Assembly (NCBI GenBank): GCA_963575745.1
Contig: CAUYUJ010011492.1
Location: 55,001 to 77,500 of the forward strand
From: Prorocentrum cordatum
Taxonomy: Eukaryota; Sar; Dinophyceae; Prorocentrales; Prorocentraceae
Length of the DNA stretch: 22,500 nucleotides
Direction: 5' to 3'
How positions within the stretch are numbered: the first letter of the stretch is position 1; the number at the start of each line of letters is the position of its first letter. Positions 1 to 8,694 of the stretch are shown piece by piece. The position numbers and the translations under genes were made by a program. The notes beneath the pieces are model-generated. The model worked only from the letters and a program-made list of their open reading frames with translations. It made no database searches and was not told the DNA's origin.

Positions 1-275
1 CGACTACAGGAAGGTATCAGGACGATCGCGAAGCCGTCCAGCTCAGCACAAGGACGAAGACTGGCCGCACGCATCGTGAGAGGACCGTTTGACCTGACAG
101 CGGTGCTCGTGCATCTACCCCCGCTCAAACATGATTCTGCCCACAAGAGGCGCACCCCCGAAAAAGGTCCAGAGAACAACCCCCTTAAGCTATTCAGCTG
201 GTGAAGCAGGCGCCCGCTCGTTGTAGGCCCATTGTGCTCGGCGATTTCAACATTGCACTGAGGAGCGGCACGGGA
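1..275 (+). pseudogene. Decayed EEP endonuclease fragment (non-LTR retrotransposon type)
   Basis: The first frame reads across 1-201 with the segment VRGPFDLTAVLVHLPP at about 85-132, which resembles the strand pair before the catalytic loop in endonuclease/exonuclease/phosphatase domains. The frame then meets TGA at 202-204. From 189 the domain continues in another frame as IQLVKQAPARCRPIVLGDFN, ending at about 251, where GDFN matches the conserved catalytic Asp/Asn motif of the family. The two halves therefore need a frameshift between about 189 and 201. The 5' part lies outside the window. After about 275 the similarity fades and an (AC)n tract follows. Such domains nick target DNA in LINE-like elements, and related EEP proteins are abundant in dinoflagellate genomes. 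No reverse transcriptase follows, so I read this as a dead, truncated copy. A frameshift from sequencing error, or an intron at the break, are alternatives. Confidence 0.5.
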
Positions 276-810
276 GTGACGTCCCCGACGTCCAACCCAG
301 AGACGGCACACACACACACACACACCCGAACATCAAAATTTCAGAGGATACCATCGTGGCGGCCAGGCGATGATCGGATACCAGATTTCGAAATGTTTCA
401 TCCAGCCCCACGAACTCATGAACGTGGGGAGTTTTTCATAGAAAATGGGGCCGACATATGTGGAACCACTGGCACAGTGGAAAATTGCCCTGTTTGTCCA
501 AATCAAGCGCAGTGTCATGCCATGGGATTCGGCACGACGTTGGCGATTTGTACCTACCGCTATGACCAAATACCATCTGCCGATAATGGTTGGATCTTCT
601 GCTTTTCGATACCGTACTGCGAAAGAAGAAACGTTCAGGTGGGACCAATATAATCTAACCGCAGCCTTACGGGAGGGCAAGCAACGATTTGAATGTCAGC
701 ATGGACCCGAGACAACATTCGAGCGGTGCACCGAAACGCTGGAGTTGTGTAAAACGTGTGATATGGACAGTGGTTTGCACGATCACGCGCACCAGAATTG
801 TTCGGCGCCC

Positions 811-849
<39 letters not shown>

Positions 850-859
850 TACCCATGGA
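276..859. other. Non-genic stretch with two dinucleotide microsatellites
   Basis: An (AC)n tract lies at about 307-325 and an (AT)n tract at about 813-850. Several overlapping frames are open on both strands between them, but none has a recognisable motif or consistent codon bias. I see no gene here. Confidence 0.6.
813..850. repeat. (AT)n microsatellite
   Basis: Near-pure alternating AT follows CGATAT and ends in ACATATATAC. It translates as a YIYIY run in several frames, which is an artefact of the repeat. Confidence 0.95.
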
Positions 860-3351
860 CACCACTGCCCCGAAAAAGTCACCTCGCACTCGTCCGGCTG
901 CGAGCTGAAGCCCGGGCGAGACTGAGAGAACGGGGGGAGGATTGCGCTGCCATGTTGCGGACGCAGCCACTGCTGTTTCCGGAATAGCAGGAGCTGCAGG
1001 ACATCAGATTCGCCCGTCGCCATTTGTCACGACGCGAACGAGCCGAATGACAGAGGCGACTCGATTCGTCCGCGAAATCTACAGCGCCCATCGGCGCCGC
1101 AGATTCGTCGAAGCCCATCGATTTTCTTCCTCTTAGCTGCTGGATGCGGAGGGCCACGGAACCGACGGCGCCGCATGCCGACACCGACGTCGACGAAGGA
1201 GGAGCGGAGGACCTTCCTGGAAGGATCACCGCGCGAAGGAGGCGCGGGCGCCCAGGAGATCGATCACGCGAGGTCTAGCGGGCGCGTTGAGATTCCTAGA
1301 GCAGCGACCGACGCGCAGAGTTGCGCCGGCTCGGGGCGCCCCCGCGGAGGTATTTCCGACAGCCGCCGGGCCCCCCCGCGTTTCAGCGGCGGGCGAAACC
1401 CGCCGAGGACAGAGGGCCGAGCGCGTCGACGAGTCCCCTCCGCCTCAGGCCTGCGAGCATCCTGGGATCATCCATTGGCGGGTTCGAGCGCTCTTGGCCA
1501 TGTTTCCCGGGGGCGCCCAATCTTGAAGCCCAGCGGTTAACGATTGAGCCGCGTCATCTGCCCGCGCTGGAAAGGGCATCTTCGGGGCTGCTGCGCGCGG
1601 TGGCCTCCGAAGGTTACCCCGGCATTGGCCCGCAGTGTTCGGTGGTTTTTCCCCGCCGGACTCCGAGGAGGCGCCCGGGCAGTTCGCGCGCGCGGGACTG
1701 CTTTCGGAGACGAAAGCTGGCTCGCCTCCAGGGCCCCCGCGGCGCGTCCAACGCCTTGGCATCCGCTGCGCCGGAGGGCCGGCGCCGCGCGACCCAGGCG
1801 CCTGCCTTGCCCCGAGAGCAAGCACCGTTTGAGCGCCGCGCTGCGAAGGCTTTCATCGTCATGGGATGCGCTTTTGAACGGGAGGGGCCACGGGGGGGCC
1901 GACGGGGCCTCAGTGCACGACGCGGGGTCGGGGGGTCGATGGGCCCCTGCGCGGGGCCGGCGACTTTTGCAGCGCTCGCGCGGCGATCCGCCAGGTCGCC
2001 CGACTCCGCCTTGAGCCCGGGATGCGGTATATCCCGGGGATGTTTCGACGGGGGCGCGAGCGCTTTCGCCGGGGGCACTTTCGACGAGATACTTGCAGGG
2101 CGTCGAAAGGCTGGAGAGGCCCACCTGACCTGCCAGAGCGACGGGCTACCGGGCTCGGCCCTGAGGGGGGCCGGCTTTTCCCCAAACCATGGCAAACGAG
2201 AGTTGTTTCGAGCTGTCAAAGATCCCAGGAGACCGCGAGGGGGGCGATGCGCCTGGAACTCGGCTGCGATGGAGAAGTTGCAATGCCGTTTTTTCGGCCG
2301 CGAGGGCGGGGCGGGCTAAGATGGGCAGTCCATGAGGGGGGCCGTGTCTCCAGCAAGCGTGAACTATCCACTTTCTGGGCGCGTGCCGTCGCAGCTGGCC
2401 TATCGGCGAGCGGGCCAGCCAGATGCGCGCGATTGAGAGTGGCAGGGTTACGGACTGGACTGGATTGCACCCGGAGGGCCTCGCGCACGCCGCCCCTGGA
2501 CGAAGGTGTAAAGTTGCCCTGCGAGGCGCGCCCAAGCTGCCCGACTTTGCCCGCGCCGCCCCGTGCCCCGCGCCCATCTCATCGCCATTGTGCGGGGATG
2601 CTCCATTGACTTCTTGCCGCTTACCTTGGGCCCCTATGGGCGCCCGAGTAGAGTTGCCCCGCAACGCGCGCAACAGGTAGACGCCGACCAAGGAATGCAC
2701 GCGGGCACCAGGGGCACCGAGCATTTTTTCGAGCGATTAAGGGGCGTCAACGCTCGCGCGTCGCCCAGGTCAATGCCGAGTAGGTTCGAGAAGCACGGCG
2801 CCGGGTCGACCCCGCGATTCTCGAGGCCGCCATCCCGGAGGATGGCGAGGAGAGCTCTTTCCGCGCGCCGAAAGGACCGGCGCGGACTGTGGCGCCGCCG
2901 ACGGAAGAAGATTTCGCGACACTCGCTCGCGCCTTCAGAGACGAGAGCGGGGCCTTTTGCAGCCGGACCTTCTCCCGCCACAGGGCCTTCACTTCCTGCG
3001 CGCGCCAGTTTCGAGTGGCCGAACATGGCGGCCGCGATCCGCTGCGCACTTGCGATATGCAATGCGCGCCCGCGGTGTCGCTCAACATTCTCGGCGCAAG
3101 ATGGCGCCCGACAACGCGCGCGGTCGGCGCGGGAGAGTTTCGCGCCTGTCGCTTCCGTTTCCCATGGCCCCCCACTGCCCCGTGAGAGCCCAAATGCACG
3201 TGCTGCGACGAAGCGTTCGGCGCCATCGACGAATGCGACGACCGCGCCGCGATAGAACGCCCGCCCCGACCCCGGCCCGCGGCCGTCTACCCCCGAGCCG
3301 CTTTGGCGCCGACGGCCTCGACCGCCAGCCCGCGCCCCCAGAAGCACTCGC

Positions 3352-3368
3352 GGGGGGGGGGGGGGGGG
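3352..3368. repeat. Poly-G run (17 nt)
   Basis: Seventeen consecutive G follow GCACTCGC and precede CGTGGCGG. The run length is likely to be unreliable in the assembly. Confidence 0.9.
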
Positions 3369-3530
3369 CGTGGCGGCCGCGCCCCCTTCCGCCTGCGTTC
3401 TTGACGCTGCGTCGGGGGCCAGCAGCCCCCGCGCCCCCGCGCCGCCAAGCTTCGCGTTGGCCCCGGGCCCCGGCGTCTTCCCCAGCGACGTGCAGGCGGA
3501 CGCCCTCACGCGCTCCTTGAAGTGGGTTTC

Positions 3531-3653
3531 TCATTTGGACGCCGGGCGGCCCGAGGGCGGGCGCTTCTGCGGCTTGGCGACGGACTCCACGACGGCCTTC
3601 GGGGCGGACTTCACAGCGGTCCTCATGGCGGACTTCGTCGCTGACTTCGCCAT
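3531..3653 (-). CDS. Possible short basic Lys/Ala-rich protein or first exon
   Basis: The minus strand encodes 40 residues beginning MAKSATKSAMRTAVKSAPKA and ending PPSGRPASK before TGA. Codons end almost entirely in G or C (AAG, TCC, GCC), and Lys/Ala/Ser repeats resemble the basic N-terminal tails of small DNA-binding proteins, including some dinoflagellate histone-like proteins. No globular domain follows. After the stop the frame reopens as ETHFKERVRASACTSLGKTP, so an intron or a frameshift could extend it. The ATG is in a good context (GTGCCCATGG). The surrounding DNA is GC-rich and open in several frames, so this may be chance. The function is not assigned. Confidence 0.2.
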   Translation of the reverse strand: MAKSATKSAMRTAVKSAPKAVVESVAKPQKRPPSGRPASK

Positions 3654-4377
3654 GGGCACCGGCGCCTGGCACCCGGCGCGGCGCGCGCGGCCCATGTCGA
3701 ATTGGGAGCCCCCTGCCCGCTGCGGGCTGGGGGGGCAGAGCAGACGGGCGCAGCGTCGAGGCCCGACGGGGCGGAAGGAATAATGCAGATTTCGGCATGA
3801 AAGGAGCGCTGAAGACGCTCCAAGCACTGATCATCGAATTCCTACCCTAGTTAGGCCGGTCGAATGGGGGCGCGGGGAGGGCGGTTTTCGGTCGCGCCCT
3901 GATAGACGCCGACGGCCACGAGGCCGCGAAGACGAGCGAGAACGGCGCGAAGCATTCCGAGGCGGTGGCCTCCCAGAGCTAGGGGCGCAACTTAGGCCCG
4001 CCCCGCCTGCGGGCGTTCGGAGGATTGCGCCGATGGGCCGCGTGGGCGGCGCGGGGCCCCCCGGCGCGAAGAAGCTTTCAGGATTGCGCCGCCAGTTGGA
4101 GCAGAGGGACATGCGCGCAAGGAACGACGTGATCCGATTCTGCAAACTGGGCCGCCGCTGCAGGGGCGGAGTTGAAGCGCGGCCGAGCGCCGCCGACCCG
4201 CGCGGGGCGCGAACTTCAGGATGGGCTCGAAGCGTTCACGGAGATCTAGACACAAATGAGGGAGGAACAGTGAATGAGGCGCGTGCTTCTCATGCGGACA
4301 CTGAGCTGGCTGGCCCGGCGATCACTGTCGCGACGAACCCCCCCGACCTCCCTGGCATCTGTTCCGAGAACCAGGAC

Positions 4378-4690
4378 TTCGAGCACCGCGCCCCCCACTG
4401 CCTCGACGACGGCGGCTTCGGGGGGCCCGACCCGGGCGTTGAGCGCCGCGCCCCCCGCCCCCCCGCCTCCCCGGACCATGACATGGCCTCGGGCACTGCG
4501 CCCCCCATTCTGTCTGACCTCCGCGACGAGGCCGAGGGCTTCGAGCGCCGCGCCGACTCCTGCCCCCCTGACCTCTGTGCAGAGACCCAGGGCATCGAGC
4601 GCCGCGCCCCCCCGCCGCCTCCTCGACTTCCGTTTCGAGGCCCACGGCTTCGAGTGCCGCCCTTCCTCCGAAGGCCAGGGCCAGGCCCGC
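4378..4690. repeat. Degenerate roughly 60-bp minisatellite (CGAGCRCCGCGCCCC motif)
   Basis: The motif CTTCGAGCRCCGCGCCCCC or a close variant recurs at about 4378, 4438, 4528 and 4591, with a weaker copy at about 4647, separated by Pro/Ala-coding C-rich sequence. In the plus strand it reads as FEHRAP, VERRAP, FERRAD and IERRAP. All three frames show the periodicity, so it is a DNA repeat first. Whether it was ever coding, for example a Pro-rich linker, cannot be decided here. Confidence 0.45.
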
Positions 4691-5206
4691 GCCCGCGCCC
4701 TCGACCGCGGCTGAGTTCTTGGGAGCTAGAAAGCCCGAGGCCCCGGATTCCCGGACTCCGTCCGTGGATTTGTTTGAAAAAATGGGCATCTGTCCTGGGC
4801 ACCCGAAATGCACGGCCATGCATCAGCCACCAGATTGCGCTGCTTGCGAGGAAAGAGTTCGAGCAGGTCGAGTTCCCCCAGTCTCCTCGGGCTCTAGGGC
4901 CCTCGTGTCGCCGTCGTTCGCCGCCGCTGTTCGGTCCTGCTGGGCCCCGCTCTAAGCGTTCGTTCCCGCGACGGCCTCTGGGGCGCAGGACGCTAGCCTT
5001 CGGCGCAAGCCCCAGGGGCGCCCCAGCGCCGAGCCTCGGCCATTTCCTTTGGTTTTCCTCCAAGCTTGGCTTCATGCTGCTAGCTGGCCAATTCAGGGTT
5101 CTTTCGGAGTCTCAGTAGTTTTGATTCACCATCGTGATAGCTTCGTATAGCTGCCGATACCGAATAGCTCCACATAGCTTAGTTGCGATCGCACCCGATC
5201 CAAACT

Positions 5207-5626
5207 ATGCTTGGAATAATGGCACCGCTGTGCGCAGTCGGGCTTGTGGCTACTGGCGCTGAGCACGTGGATCTGCAGCTCGTGCAGACGCGCACGGCCA
5301 GTTTCTTGCGTGGCAGTAGGATCTGGCAGGGACGCCATACCTCTACCCAGGGAGACGAGTGCTACGAGAAGGTGTTGTGGGCGATGCGGACGGGCACCAA
5401 ACAACACCCAGCGTGGTATCTCCCCCTGACGAGTCATTCCAGCTTCGAGGACTTCCAGCAGCACCTGCACGCCGTGGACAGGCTCTCTGACGTGTGTCCC
5501 AGGCCATGTGCAGCGGCGCAGTCGGAGGAGCGACCGACGGAGCAGTTGCCCGCGCCGATCCCTACAGCACAGCATGTTGGAACTCCAATGCCAACAGAAT
5601 TCCAATTGCAACTCGTATGGGACTAG
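5207..5626 (+). CDS. Secreted Cys-rich protein, dinoflagellate-type domain, copy 1 (C43R)
   Basis: The protein has 139 residues and ends at two consecutive TAG codons. I chose the ATG at 5207 because the following MLGIMAPLCAVGLVATGA forms a short hydrophobic leader, probably a signal peptide cleaved near residue 18. The core is H44-T, GDECY at 49-53, W58-A-M, HPAWY at 67-71, SSFEDF at 78-83 and CPRPC at 97-101. I recall this layout, with paired Cys residues, Trp-Ala-Met and SSFEDFQ, from many dinoflagellate predicted proteins. Its role is unknown to me. In this copy codon 43 is CGC (Arg), whereas the sister copy has TGC (Cys) at the position where the family usually has the first Cys. A tail rich in Pro, Glu and Gln follows. 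A donor-like GTAAGTATGG lies just after the stop codons. The copies share 5' sequence containing four TAGCT motifs, so any regulation is probably shared. Confidence 0.6.
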   Translation: MLGIMAPLCAVGLVATGAEHVDLQLVQTRTASFLRGSRIWQGRHTSTQGDECYEKVLWAMRTGTKQHPAWYLPLTSHSSFEDFQQHLHAVDRLSDVCPRPCAAAQSEERPTEQLPAPIPTAQHVGTPMPTEFQLQLVWD

Positions 5627-5838
5627 TAGCACGCACGTAAGTATGGCTTCTGAGCCGTCGAGGCCTACCCTCCGGTTTTTCCGCCATGAAGAGTCATCTC
5701 CGCCAGGCGTGTTCAATAACGCGACCTGATGCTTTTGCTACATGCGCGCACGCGCGCAGCGGGAGCAGCACGTCGATTGGACGTACCTGTTTCCGCCGTG
5801 GGCCAGCTCCACTAGCAAAAAAACACTGGGAGAACTCC

Positions 5839-5954
5839 GCGTAGCGCGTCACTCCGCCGGGCCCCCAGCAGCCCTCGAACGCGGCGACAGTTTCGCAGGT
5901 CGCAGCCCCCCAGGGATGGCGAGGCCCAGTCTGAATCTGCGTAGCGCGTCACTC
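5839..5954 (+). repeat. 100-bp spaced 16-bp direct repeats (copy 1)
   Basis: GCGTAGCGCGTCACTC occurs at 5839-5854 and again at 5939-5954, so the repeats are exactly 100 bp apart. The pair brackets unique GC-rich sequence. It could be a target-site duplication around a short insertion or two units of an old tandem repeat. The same pair is at 9567-9582 and 9667-9682 in copy 2. Confidence 0.8.
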
Positions 5955-5991
5955 TAAAATGGAGTCGAAGTAAATTGGGTCGGAGGATCGC

Positions 5992-6120
5992 GCCGCATCG
6001 CCGATGCATCGGCGATGCGGCCTGATGTGGGGCCAGAGTTTCTTTACGTCGACGTAGCCGATGCATCGCCGACGTCGGCGAAGCATCGCCGTGGTGCATC
6101 GACGATGCGGCGTTCCAAGT
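5992..6120. repeat. Palindrome cluster (ATCGGCGAT/GATGC motifs), copy 1
   Basis: Positions 5992-6021 form a perfect 30-bp palindrome centred on GATGCATC. A second perfect palindrome, CGCCGACGTCGGCG, is at 6067-6080 inside a longer imperfect one. Further GCATCG and CGATGC motifs continue to about 6115. These could fold into hairpins or cruciforms. The same cluster is at 9720-9848. Confidence 0.85.
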
Positions 6121-6460
6121 CTTGCCTGCGGCACCGGCCGACCCCAGCCCCCAATGGGCAACTCCCTTCTGCACACGAAAGAAGATCAGAATCGACCGAT
6201 CCGGCGTTGCGAACAGTGTGTCCGGATTGCGGCCGAGGCCAGGCTCAGGACGGCCGTGCAGAGGGGCGGTCACCAGGGGCAGCGTCACGGGGAGGATAGG
6301 CTCGGAGGGGCGCGTCGACCCCCAAGCGCCCGCGCAATGCCTACATGGGGCCCGATGGCCACACCTTCGCCAGCCAACCACTCGGCACACCCCTTCGGTG
6401 ACCCGATAAGGAGCTCCGAGGAAAAACCCAGTGTTTGCGCCACGTTTCGTGCCCCCACAG

Positions 6461-6928
6461 GGAGCTCCCTTGAAGGCCCTTGTGGCTGCGCTCGCACGCG
6501 CCCGGCGCACCCATGTCGGCACACCCTTCACACGTCCCGTGGCCCCATAGGGAGCTCCCCCGAAGGCCCCAGAGGCTGTGCTCGCATGCGCCCGCCGCAC
6601 CCATGTCGGCACACCCCTCACACGCTCCGTGGCCCCATGGGGGGCTCCACCGAAGGCCCCAGAGGCCGCGTTCGCACGCGCCCGCCGCACCCATGTCGGC
6701 ACACTCCATCACACGTTCCGTTGCCCCATAGGGAGCTCCACCGAAGGCCCTTGTGGCTGCGCTCGCACGCGCCCGCCGCACCCATGTCGGCACGCCCCTC
6801 ACACGTTCCGTGGCCCCATAGGGAGATCCACCGAAGGCCCCAGAGGCTGCGCTCGCACGCGCCCGCCGCACCCATGTTTGCACACCCCTCACACGTTCCG
6901 TTGCCCCATAGGGAGCTCCACCGATGAC
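6461..6928. repeat. 90-bp tandem array, five units (copy 1)
   Basis: Units start at GGAGCTCC-like sequence at 6461, 6551, 6641, 6732 and 6822, with a partial sixth from 6912. The third unit has one extra base (91 bp). Each contains CGCACCCATGTCGGCACA and ends in CCCCATAG. Degenerate partial units precede the array from about 6383. Because the period is near 30 codons, long open frames appear on both strands with repeated peptides such as PTWVRRARAS on the minus strand. The 91-bp unit breaks frame, and all frames look equally repetitive, so I do not annotate a protein. Confidence 0.9.
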
Positions 6929-7259
6929 AACACTCAAAATTTGTTGGGTCCTTCGCCATGCTAATGTTTTCCGCTGTTGGGCCTCGCGGGATCTGATTTC
7001 CTCGTCGCCGCGGCCAGCATCCCCTCGGCGTTCTGGCCAGTGTGCGCCCCGGGGCAGGCCCGATGCTGGGGCGAAATCTTCGTGGAGCTTTTGCAGCGAC
7101 TCATCCCCCTGGTCCTCTGGGCGCCGAGGCTTCCTCGGCCCTGGCGGCGTTTTCCCAAACTCCATCCTCCAGGGTCGGGTCGGACGAAGGGGGGAGGGAA
7201 TGTGAAGGCGAATAACCGAACACGATATAAGCATGAACTTTTGAAGCTCCGCACGGACT

Positions 7260-7320
7260 TCTTGGAACGGCGTTGAGCCCCCCTCCTTGGCGCGCGGAGC
7301 GCGCCAGGGGCGGCGCTGAA
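7260..7320. repeat. Dispersed hairpin-bearing repeat, instance 1
   Basis: CCTTGGCGCGCGGAGCGCGCCAGG at 7282-7305 forms an imperfect inverted repeat around GGAGC. A matching CGCGCGGAGCGCGCCAG lies on the opposite strand at about 20480-20512. In both, the side that precedes the hairpin in this orientation has CTTGGA-CGGC-type sequence. See the 20450-20580 entry. Confidence 0.55.
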
Positions 7321-7437
7321 GTCGCCGCTGGGGGGGGGACTGCGCAGATCCAAGAAACCCACGCGGAGCTCCGAAGTTTACGATTGTGTCGTTTGTTCGT
7401 CCTCTAGAAAGGAAAGAGCGTGTTCTACCGCTGCTGG

Positions 7438-7552
7438 CGGAAAACCGGGGGGGGTCACTACCGGTTCGAACCCCTCCCCCCCCCCCCCAGCTCATCATGA
7501 AAAGGGGGGGGGGTCACTACCGGTTCGAACCCCCCCCCCCCCTCGAAAACCG
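7438..7552 (+). repeat. GGTTCGAACC unit, left inverted arm (two copies)
   Basis: Two units read GTCACTACCGGTTCGAACCC, at about 7454-7473 and 7513-7532, each preceded by G-runs and followed by C-runs. CGGAAAACCGG precedes the first and TCGAAAACCG ends the second. The same unit occurs three times in opposite orientation at 8191-8330. GGTTCGAACC fits the tRNA B-box consensus, but no tRNA fold or A-box is evident. Confidence 0.8.
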
Positions 7553-8135
7553 AGTGGGGGTGCGGACAGTGGTGGGGACGGTGTTGGTGGGGACAGTGGT
7601 GAGGGGACAGCGGGACAGTGGTGGGGACAGTGGGGGGACAGTGGGACAGTGGTGGGGACGGTAGTGGTGGGGACAGTGGTGGGGACAATGGTGGGAACAG
7701 GGGGGACAGTGGACAGTGGTGGGAACGGTGGTGGTGGGGACAGTGGTGTGGGGACAGTGGGAATGAGGTGGAAACACTGGGACAGTGGAGGGTACAATGG
7801 TGGTGGAGACACTGGTAAAGGCGGTGGCGAGGACGGCGGTGGGACAATGGGACAGAGGTACAGTGGGGACAGTGGTGGGGACAGTGGGGACAGTGGTGGA
7901 AACAGTGGGACAGCTCAGTGGGACAGCGGAGGAGTCAGTGGGACAGTGGGGACAATGGGGATAGGCAGTGGTTGGGTCCGTGGAGACAGTGGGGAGAGTG
8001 GAACCGTGGTGGGAACAGTTGTGGGAACAGTGGGGACAGTGCGACAGTGGTGGGGGCATTGGTGGGGACAATAGGGACGGTGGTGGAACCAGTGGGGACA
8101 GTGGTGGTGAGGACAGTGGTGCTGGGAACAACAGT
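7553..8135 (+). repeat. GGTGGGGACAGT minisatellite
   Basis: About 580 bp consists of irregular GGTGGGGACAGT, GGGACAGT and GGGAACAGT units. The plus strand is strongly G-rich and C-poor. Multiple GGGG tracts at short spacing make G-quadruplex formation likely. Open frames through it (GGDSGGD on plus, PTVPTTVP on minus) are products of the repeat. Confidence 0.9.
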
Positions 8136-8190
8136 GGGGGATGTGATGCGAGCGGTGGTAGGGACCGGGAGTCGTTTGCTGGCGGTGCGT

Positions 8191-8330
8191 GGGGGGGGGG
8201 GGTCGAACCGGTAGTGATCCCCCTCCGGTTTTCGAGGGGGGGGGGGGGGTCCAACCGGTAGTGACCCCCCCCGGTTTTCCGGATCCGGGGGTTCGAACCG
8301 GTAGTGACCCCCCCCGGTTTTCGAGGGGGA
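8191..8330 (-). repeat. GGTTCGAACC unit, right inverted arm (three copies)
   Basis: Three units read as GAACCGGTAGTGA or CAACCGGTAGTGA, at about 8204, 8231 and 8294, each followed by a C-run and CGGTTTTC. They are the reverse complement of the units at 7438-7552, so the minisatellite is bracketed by inverted repeats. The middle unit has TCCAACC instead of TCGAACC. Confidence 0.8.
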
Positions 8331-8465
8331 GGGGGGGGGGGGGGGGAGGGGTTAGGGGAGGGGGGGTTTTTTGCCGGGGGGAGAAGGGGGAGAGGGGGGG
8401 GGGGGTCCGGCAGGGGGGGGGGGGGGATTTTCGGAGGGGGGGGGGGGGAGACCCCCGGGCTCCGG
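8331..8465. repeat. Poly-G and GGGGAG-rich tract
   Basis: Runs of 8-14 G are interrupted by A, TTTT or CCGG. No gene is visible. The sequence is prone to assembly error. Confidence 0.85.
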
Positions 8466-8597
8466 AGGAAAAGGTTGGCAATTTTCCACAGTAAAGCGGC
8501 GGTGGATCACGCTCTCTCCTAGAAAGGGTGGAGATGCCTTAGGCAACGGTAGTGGGGATAGGCTTAGGGAAGAGCGCATCACCCCCCAATCGCCCAT

Positions 8598-8694
8598 TCA
8601 TCGCCGATAGGGGCCCGATAGCCTGCTGCGCCCAGGACCGTGCGGATTCGCTACCGGGGGCCTATCGCCGATCAATCGGCAATCTATCGCCGAT
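8598..8694. repeat. ATCGCCGAT motif cluster before copy 2
   Basis: ATCGCCGAT occurs at about 8600, 8667 and 8687, with GCCGATCAATCGGC as an interrupted palindrome. The motif is the same as in the 5992-6120 cluster, although this block lies outside the duplicated segment. Confidence 0.6.

Larger units (their letters stand above)
860..5107. other. GC-rich region with no identifiable gene
   Basis: This 4.2-kb stretch is very GC-rich. Long open frames occur in most of the six frames at once, which is what GC-rich non-coding DNA gives because stop codons are rare. The translations are Arg/Ala/Pro/Gly-rich with no domain I recognise. A 17-nt G run sits at 3352-3368. The basic ORF at 3531-3653 and the degenerate repeat at 4378-4690 are listed separately. 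Unrecognised exons may be hidden here. Confidence 0.55.
5108..7238 (+). repeat. Segmental duplication, copy 1
   Basis: The segment matches 8836-10752 in direct orientation. The offset is a constant 3728 bp from AGTCT at 5108 to the 90-bp array. It then falls to 3548 because copy 2 has two fewer array units, and to 3514 because copy 2 lacks about 34 bp near 7070. Identity is about 99 percent across the ORF and remains high to the shared CGATATAAGCATGAA at 7223-7237. Beyond that the flanks differ. Contents in order: secreted-protein ORF, 16-bp direct repeats, palindrome cluster, 90-bp array and a unique tail. Confidence 0.95.

Noticed and set aside
1321-2319. A 332-codon plus-strand frame, with equally long minus-strand frames over the same DNA.
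   Set aside because: Arg/Ala/Gly/Pro-rich translation in a GC-rich block with several frames open together. No motif or start context favours one.
4033-5118. A 361-codon plus-strand frame with ERRAP-type repeats.
   Set aside because: The periodicity is visible in all frames because of a DNA minisatellite. The rest has no domain.
5126-5716. A 196-codon minus-strand frame antisense to the secreted-protein ORF.
   Set aside because: It is a shadow of the plus-strand ORF, which has the signal peptide and the recognisable Cys/Trp pattern.
7454-7474. A tRNA gene suggested by the B-box-like GGTTCGAACC.
   Set aside because: No acceptor stem, A-box or anticodon arm can be drawn. The flanks are poly-G and poly-C runs.
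6341-7498. A 385-codon minus-strand frame with repeated PTWVRRARAS-type or GAAGACERSLWG-type peptides.
   Set aside because: It runs through a 90-bp DNA array, unique tail and poly-G units. All frames over the array are similarly open, the 91-bp unit shifts frame, and copy 2 does not preserve it.
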